This document shows, in pieces, positions 17,137 through 22,721 of a DNA stretch of 22,721 nucleotides. A program made the translations under genes and the position numbers. The notes below the pieces were generated by a model that saw only the letters and a list, made by a program, of their open reading frames with translations, was not told where the DNA came from and did no database searches. Origin of the DNA: Chlamydomonas sphaeroides (Eukaryota; Chlorophyta; Chlorophyceae; Chlamydomonadales; Chlamydomonadaceae); assembly GCA_001662425.1 (NCBI GenBank), contig BDDC01001631.1, positions 1 to 22,721 of the forward strand, in the 5' to 3' direction. Numbering within the stretch: the first letter of the stretch is position 1; each line of letters opens with the position of its first letter.

Positions 17137-20100
17137 ATGCTCCGCACTGAGCGAGCACGAGTGACCTGTGCCACAGCATCGCAGCAGCGGTCGGTGGCCT
17201 TCGTGCGACGCGGCGGATGTTGCCCTTTCGCCACACAATTCCAATGCCGTTCGCGGTCGTCCCTCGTCGTTGCCGCTAAGGGTGGTGGCGGACCGATCAT
17301 CAGGTGCGCTAGTTAGTCCCTCGACCAGCGACAGCGCTTGCATCCGACATGTCCGCCAACCCCCACACGCGCGCACCTGCCATCCCCACAGGGGCAAGGA
17401 GGACGCGGTGTCTATGCGTGCGGAAGCTGAGGCGCCCTTCAGGCGAGCTGACGCTCTGCGCTTCTCACCGCGCAGGCGACAAGTAGCGGGTCCCACTATG
17501 GGGAGCCCCTGCCGCCAACCAACCGTCCCCACCACCGCCCTTCATCTCCACTCCCCTCCGTCCCCTCCCCGCAGGTCGCTGCGGCTGGTGCTGTTCGGCT
17601 TCAGCGCAGTGTCGGCAGGCGTGGGGTTCCTGGTGTCCATCCCGCAGCTCATAGGGGCGCTGGGCGAGGCGCGCGGCGCCCTGCCGCTGGAGCAAGTCGG
17701 GCAGGTGGGGTACCACACGCCGCCACCCCGCTCTCACACGGGCTGGGCAGGGCGCCAGGACGAGACGAGGCACAACGCAACACAGCAGTGGCCATGTTCC
17801 CATCGCATGGCTAGCCGCCTCCGCAGCAGGCGTGCCCCGACCGCTGTCGTGCCGTGTGTCCGTCGTCCGGTGGCCATGCAGTCGCTAGCGCTAGCGCCCG
17901 GCGAGCGCCCCCAGGCGGCCGGCCAGCTGGGCCACCGGGCCGGCTCTGCGCCACTGGGCTCCTGGCTCCCGGGCGTAGGCCAGCGGCCCCTCGGCTATGC
18001 CTGCCCCTCTGCCCCTCGGCCATGCCTGCCCCTCGGCCCCGCCGCCTATCTCACCCGGCCCCTCATCCACCCACGCCGCCCCGCAACCCCTCACACACTG
18101 GTCTCTGTTCCTCTCCTGGCATCCTTCTGGTTGTAATTGGAAACCCCTCACACAGAACCTGGTCATCAACGCCTCCTGTGTGGCGCTGTTCGCGTTCCTG
18201 GTGCGGAGAGACCTGCAGGTACGGCACCGCCGGCAGCTGCGTGCTGTACACAGCACAGCAGCGCGTGGGGCATGCCCACCGCCCGCCCCGCCCCAAACGC
18301 CCAGCCCCATGCCGTCCAGCTCCCTGGCCACGCCCTCTCCCACCCCGCAAACAGCTCGCCTGCGCTCGGGCTCGTTGGTGCAGCCGTAAATCCTGCCCTA
18401 CCATTCCCGTATAACCCGTACCGTACGTTGCCGTACGCGGGCATGCACGTACTTCAACCGCATCCGCATGCACGCCCCCGTGTGCCGCACGCGCAGGCGC
18501 GCGACAAGCAGGTCGCGCGGCTGCAGCGCGAGGAGACGCTGGCGTCGCTGCCCATCCGCCTGGCCAGCGGCAAGCGGCTGGAGTTGGGCGCGCTGCGCGG
18601 CTCGGCGCGGGTTGTGGTCGCGGCGGGCACCAAGCAGCAGGTGCGGGCCGGGATGTGTGGAGGGAGAGGGGGCGGGAAGGGGCAAGCGTGTGTTCGTGCG
18701 GTGTGCTGCCAGTGAGCCGGGATGGGCGCAAATAGCAGGTGTGGGCCGGCGGTGCGCGGCGGGGCAGGGGCAGGGCGCGCGGGAAGGCACGGGTTCATGC
18801 GGTGACGCGTGATGTGGTGTCGCGAGATGGGGATGCGGGCCAAATAGCCCGTGTGGTTTGGGGCGGGTTCGGGGCTTGGGGTCGTGGCAGTGGTACTGGT
18901 TTGATGCGGTTGCCGCAGATGGGAAGCTGCGGTGGAGAGCTGAGCTTGCGCCGTCGCTAGTCTGATGTGTCTCTTGGGCTTGACTCAGCAAGCGCACCGC
19001 GGCCTCGGTTCCCGGTCCGCTTCACACCCGCCCCCGGCCCCTGCCCCCGAAGGTGGCCGCCGCCGTCAAGGCCGCCGAGCCATTCCGCGAGGACCTGATG
19101 AAGCGGGGCGTGGTGGTGGTGCCGCTGCCCATCTTTGGCGACGAAGGTGAGCGCGCCGGAGGGTGTTCATAAAGCCGTTTTCAAGGGTTGGCACCGCGTT
19201 GCTGTACGCCCCAGATGGTGCGTGGCAAGTGGTGGTGCCCCCGTCTATGCTTGGGGAACCGTAAGAGATGGGCGGCACTCTGCAGCCCGGCGTGGCGGCA
19301 GTCCCGCGTGTTGACACCGGCTTGCTGCACGCTGAGGAGGCGTGGTTGGCGCGCGGGGACCCCCCCCCCCCAAGTGGCAGTGCCGCAACCCATGTCTGAG
19401 GATGCGGGACGGGGACACCGGGGCGGTGCGCACCGGCTCTGGTACCGGCCGGCGCGTCGGTGCCCGTTGCCTCCCGCGCTGTGCGCCTGCGCCCAACCCC
19501 CGCCTGTAACACGTACCCGCCCCTGCAGAGCCGGCCGCCGGTGCCGACGCGCCGCCGGCCGAGGAGCTGCCGCCGCTGACGACCGACGACCAGCGATGGC
19601 GCGTGGAGCCGTTGCGGCTGCCGGAGTGGCAGGCCTGGTTTGAGGAGCAGCTGAAGTTCAGCGCCAAGGCCAAGCCTGAGACCGGGTGCGCGCTGCAGGG
19701 CGGGGGCTGCGTGGGTGGCAGGGTGTGGTGGCGGGGTCGGCTGGCGAACCCGCGTAGGGGACGGGCGGGCGCCCGCACAGCTCCCAGTGCCGGCGCTGCC
19801 CCACTGCCAGTGCTCACGCTGGCCGTCCCCCGCCTCGCCCGTGGCGGTGCTTGCCGGCCGCTCGCCCCTCCTGCGTGGTCCCCGCGGGGTACGGCTGCGT
19901 GTTTAGAGTATCAATTAAAGTAGTGGAGTATCACCCCGCACGCGACACGCCCACGTTCGCTGACGCGTTGGTCGTGCGTGTGTGTTCAGAAATAAGTATA
20001 AGAAGTGTGTGTGTGTGTGTGTCGATGTGGCGCTGACGCTTCCAGAAGCGCCGTGACCGCCCACCCGACCGGCCTTGCGCCGTGGCCTCAGCCCTTGGAG

Positions 20101-20346
20101 TGTGGCCCTCGCCAGCGCTCGTGCCTTGGCCGAGACATTGAGGCAGCGCGCACATCACACCCTGCCCTTCCCTCCTCTTCCACCCGCAGCCTCTTTGTGG
20201 GCCTGCGCCTAGACGGCCGCGTGCGCTCGTCGGGCAGCGGCATCCCGCCCTGGCGCCGCTATGCCCTGGAGCTGGCGCCCATCGAGGGAGAGGGCAAGTG
20301 GACGGGCTTCTTCGACGGCTTCGACGGCAGTGTGCGGCTCGACTGA
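17137..20346 (+). CDS. LPA1-like/Rep27-domain chloroplast protein, 320 aa, no TPR region
   Basis: Exons 17137-17303, 17392-17442, 17575-17704, 18156-18218, 18497-18640, 19053-19146, 19529-19685, 20190-20346, in phase throughout. It resembles the C-terminal domain of LOW PSII ACCUMULATION 1 and Chlamydomonas REP27 (thylakoid factors for D1 and photosystem II assembly or repair): EAPFR then two hydrophobic segments (about 76-100, 119-133), EETLASLPIRL, PFREDLMKRGVVVVPLPIFG, PEWQAWFEEQ and LFVGLRLDGRVRSSGSGIP. The N-terminus from MLRTERARV to about SLVVAAK is basic, Ser/Arg/Ala-rich and looks like a plastid transit peptide. LPA1 and REP27 carry TPRs before this domain; here there is no room for them, as in the shorter plant LPA1-like proteins. 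The ATG at 17137 is the start that gives a leader in frame. Intron 2 appears to use a GC donor. A role in photosystem II assembly is likely but inferred. Confidence 0.85.
17443..17574 (+). other. probable GC-AG intron (intron 2 of the LPA1-like gene)
   Basis: The exon reads through MRAEAEAPF and stops at CAG|GCGAGC; the next exon starts after CCCCGCAG with SLRLVLFGF. Phase 2 joins to a single G exactly, giving EAPFRSLRLV, which aligns in spacing with LPA1 proteins. The nearby GT (CAA|GTAGCG) would be phase 0 and cannot join in frame. Confidence 0.7.
17987..18036. repeat. two 25-bp tandem units in intron 3 of the LPA1-like gene
   Basis: 17987-18011 and 18012-18036 match at 23 of 25 positions around the core CCCCTCGGC-ATGCCTGCC. 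It is an intronic minisatellite. Confidence 0.85.
19360..19371. repeat. run of 12 C in intron 6 of the LPA1-like gene
   Basis: This homopolymer lies in an intron, so length errors there would not affect the protein model. It is a likely site of sequencing length uncertainty. Confidence 0.9.
20005..20022. repeat. (GT)9 microsatellite in intron 7 of the LPA1-like gene
   Basis: Nine uninterrupted GT units lie in the last intron, about 170 bp before the final acceptor. Confidence 0.95.
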
Positions 20347-21501
20347 GCGAGCACGGATGCGGGCGCCCATGGCTTGGACGGCGGGCGCTTCGCGCCGCAA
20401 CTCCGAGCACGCGACGGCGGCGCGGCTAAGCTGCGGGGCTTTTTGTTGAAGGAAGTTTTTGAATGGGGGTATGCTAAAGCTATCTGATATTGGGTGTTCG
20501 AAGGAACCCGTTGTGTCAATCCGGAACCTTGCCACGCGTTGCAGCAGAAGCCCCGGGCTAGCAGCAACGGCCAAGGCCGTCGTTGGATGGCCTTTGCGAC
20601 TGGGGCAGTTTTGATTGGACCCGGCTGGGGCATTGAAGATTTGTGGCTGCGCTCGTGCTTGTTGTACGGAGCCTCCGTGAGCGATTGGGTTGTCTGTGAT
20701 GGGGCAGGGGTGGTTGGCGGCAGTGGCGGTTGGAGCTGGGACCGGTCGGGACTAAGCGGCCGCGAGAGTACACGGGTGCGGGGCTGTATGTAGCATGGGG
20801 CTACGAGGCACGATCAGCAGCAGCCTGTGGGATGGCGTGCGCAGCGTGACGGTACACCAGATCGCCTTTTTCGCGCATGCGTATGCGCGCGAGCTCACTT
20901 GCAAACTTGAAACGCAACCCTCTCTTGGTCACCATGCACGGTGCACTGCCGCAACACAGATGTAGCTGTCGCGGCCGGCAGAGGGTCTGCGCCGTCGGGT
21001 GAGGGCACGCATGTTGGCTTTTAGGGAATAAGCAGGGGAGATTCTCCCCTGGGAATAAGCATGAATGGGGATGCACCTGACAGGCCTGGGCACGTTGGCT
21101 GGGGTTCGTAGGGGTCCGTACGCTTAGTGTCCGCCGCAGGACGACATAACTTCGCTTCTTGCTACGGAGGCTGTGTCATGATTAAAGCGCTAAGCAATCC
21201 CTGATTGCTCGGCGTGCTGCTTTCGGCGGCGGTAATAGCGGCGAAATGGCGCAACTGTTGGCCTGGCGGCCAATCTAAATCTCTACGAAATCCCTGTTCT
21301 TTGTGCCGGTACCGCTGATGTGCCAAGAGTACTGACGCAAGGGTGTCACCTGTCACGACTGCGCCGTGTTTTTAATTTGTGTACTGCGCACTCTGCCAGT
21401 CATCGCTCCGGACGTGTCGCATTTTTGGGCTATTCTTACGTATGCAAGATGCTAGGTATGGTGACCGTAACGCGACAAACGACGCGCTCAAGCCGCACGT
21501 T
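20347..21501. other. intergenic region: 3' UTR of the LPA1-like gene and promoter of the surface-protein gene
   Basis: Base composition is clearly less GC-rich than the coding parts, especially 21160-21500. Open frames on both strands are short and show no domain or splice support. I see no RNA gene, transposon end or clear poly(A) signal. Confidence 0.55.
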
Positions 21502-22721
21502 ATGACAATTATGAATGCACGAGCCGGGCACCTCAGCTGCTCCACAGCTACCAGAGGCAGGATTTGGTTGGTCCTGCTGCTGCTGGTGCTTTGCACCTAC
21601 GCCGCAGTTGGAGAGCGCTTGGCGCCAGACGCGTTCCTCGAGCAGGCATGCTCAGGCACGACGTGTATCGTGCGAGAAGATGTTGTTCTAACAGCTTCTA
21701 GAGGGCCCGCCCAACAAAACTCCTCGCTAACCTTCGTGGGAAGTCGGGAGGCCAATGTCATCGACTTGCCGCGGCTTGACTTGACCGCGGCTACAGCCAC
21801 GCCGCTGTTAAACCTGATGATGCCAAACGCAACGCTGGAGTTCCGTAACCTCGTGCTTTTCGCGGCACTGTTGGTGCCGGCCTCGATGAACACGTTGACT
21901 TCGGACGTGCTGCTGTCACTGCCTGCCATCAGAAGGGGCCCAGGTGAGCATGCAGGTCGGGTTGTTGTCCTCAACCATAGCCGCAAAACGGCAGTTTCAT
22001 TGCCCTCGCCAGCACCACCACCTCTTCCCAGCTTCCATCCCCCTGCTCCCCAACATACCGTGCTCCCCCTACTGCCCCTGCTCACCGTTTTCGCAGGCGT
22101 GCGTCTCGTACTGCAGAATGTGACGCTGGTGGCGGCAACCTGCACGCAGCTGTCCCTCCACCAGTCCATAGCGTGCGGCATTGCCCTCAGACCGCCCTCC
22201 ACCCCCGATATCACCATCACCGCCGGCACCATTCACCTCGCCGCCTACACCTCCGCATTGTTGACCGCAGTCAACGTCACGGTCCTATGCTCCGGCCCGC
22301 CCGCGCCGCAGCCCTGCTCCGCTGTCGCGCCGTCCAGCGCTGAGCAGCTGCTCACGTCCCTGCTACAATATCAAGTCCTGGACCGACCCATGGTCGTACA
22401 CGTTGCGTCCAACATGTCCCTGTCGGGCGCGACCCTGCCCTGCGGCGCCGTGAATGACATTTACGACAAAGCGGCCGGCAAGAGCCCGCCGCCGTCACTG
22501 GCCCCACCGCCGCCAACAGCCCTCCCGCCCAGCGCCCCACCGGCCGCCGGCTCCTGCCGGCAGCGGGTGCAGCACATCGGCACGCTGCTGCCGCCCATCC
22601 CCGTCCTCGCCAGCCCCCTCGTCATCAGCGGCGGCGCCGTGCCGCCACTTTTTGCCAACGCCTCGGCCTCCTCCAACTCCGCCGCCGGTCTGCGTCCGCC
22701 GCCGGTGCTGGACCTGGGCGG
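21502..22721 (+). CDS. secreted or receptor-like glycoprotein, 5' part only (cut by window edge)
   Basis: Exons 21502-21943 and 22097 to the edge; at least 355 residues. A second in-frame ATG lies at 21511. Residues 20-36 (RIWLVLLLLVLCTYAAV) form a signal peptide or anchor. The rest looks extracellular: six N-glycosylation sequons (NSS, NAT, NVT twice, NMS, NAS), scattered cysteines, and short beta-strand-like phrases such as NATLEFRNLVLF, LVLQNVTLV and ITITAGTIHLA that recall right-handed beta-helix proteins. A Pro-rich stretch (SPPPSLAPPPPT) follows. Volvocine algae have many ectodomains of this style, some fused to a membrane segment and a kinase or cyclase; which applies here lies outside the window. 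The 153-bp intron is a multiple of three with no stop, so retention would still be coding. Its GTGAGC donor and long pyrimidine tract before CGCAG nevertheless mark it as an intron. No specific family was recognised. Confidence 0.7.
   Translation, partial: MTIMNARAGHLSCSTATRGRIWLVLLLLVLCTYAAVGERLAPDAFLEQACSGTTCIVREDVVLTASRGPAQQNSSLTFVGSREANVIDLPRLDLTAATATPLLNLMMPNATLEFRNLVLFAALLVPASMNTLTSDVLLSLPAIRRGPGEHAGRVVVLNHSRKTAVSLPSPAPPPLPSFHPPAPQHTVLPLLPLLTVFAGVRLVLQNVTLVAATCTQLSLHQSIACGIALRPPSTPDITITAGTIHLAAYTSALLTAVNVTVLCSGPPAPQPCSAVAPSSAEQLLTSLLQYQVLDRPMVVHVASNMSLSGATLPCGAVNDIYDKAAGKSPPPSLAPPPPTALPPSAPPAAGSCRQRVQHIGTLLPPIPVLASPLVISGGAVPPLFANASASSNSAAGLRPPPVLDLG

Noticed and set aside
17168..18136. 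322-codon plus-strand frame as a single-exon gene
   Set aside because: Only the part in exon 2 (17393-17442) and exon 3 of the LPA1-like gene is homologous; the rest crosses two introns.

Overview
The window looks like nuclear DNA from a volvocine/chlamydomonad green alga. It is GC-rich, densely split by introns of about 90-550 bp that mostly follow GTGAG/GTGCG...CAG, rich in Ala/Gly/Pro/Gln low-complexity coding sequence, and it carries a plastid photosystem-assembly factor and a plant-type AP2 domain. I cannot name the species. No rRNA, tRNA, CRISPR or intact transposon was recognised.

Layout, left to right. Positions 1-66 are a CTGCCC microsatellite. A poorly supported minus-strand gene lies at about 847-176 and probably runs off the left edge. 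A long region without a clear gene (848-2778) probably includes the 3' UTR of the next gene. 8140-2779 (-) is a 5-exon AP2-domain transcription-factor gene (about 1475 aa, one 3-kb low-complexity exon). 13022-9418 (-) is an 11-exon DTW-domain gene of the DTWD1 type (tRNA acp3U-forming transferase, 352 aa), with CxxC...CxxC and DTW-family blocks recovered by splicing. A roughly 0.7-kb divergent promoter region (13023-13735) separates it from 13736-16415 (+), a PQ-loop transporter of the PQLC2/Ypq vacuolar cationic amino-acid exporter type (539 aa) carrying two unusual His/Gly-rich segments. 17137-20346 (+) is an 8-exon LPA1-like/Rep27-domain protein (320 aa), predicted to go to the plastid and lacking TPRs. 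21502-22721 (+) is the 5' part of a secreted or receptor-like glycoprotein gene, cut by the window edge.

The genes do not look like one pathway: transcription, tRNA modification, vacuolar transport, photosystem II assembly and cell surface. The exon models were built by hand from splice signals, reading-frame phase and family resemblance. Their strongest internal support is that phases match at each proposed junction and each of the four complete models gives one uninterrupted protein. Points of interest are two inferred GC-AG introns with the same donor hexamer, a decayed copy of an exon start inside an intron, a GCCGTAC/GTACGGC motif recurring in introns of four neighbouring genes (one as a perfect 11-bp-arm palindrome), a DxTW-motif variant, and the histidine-rich PQ-loop protein.
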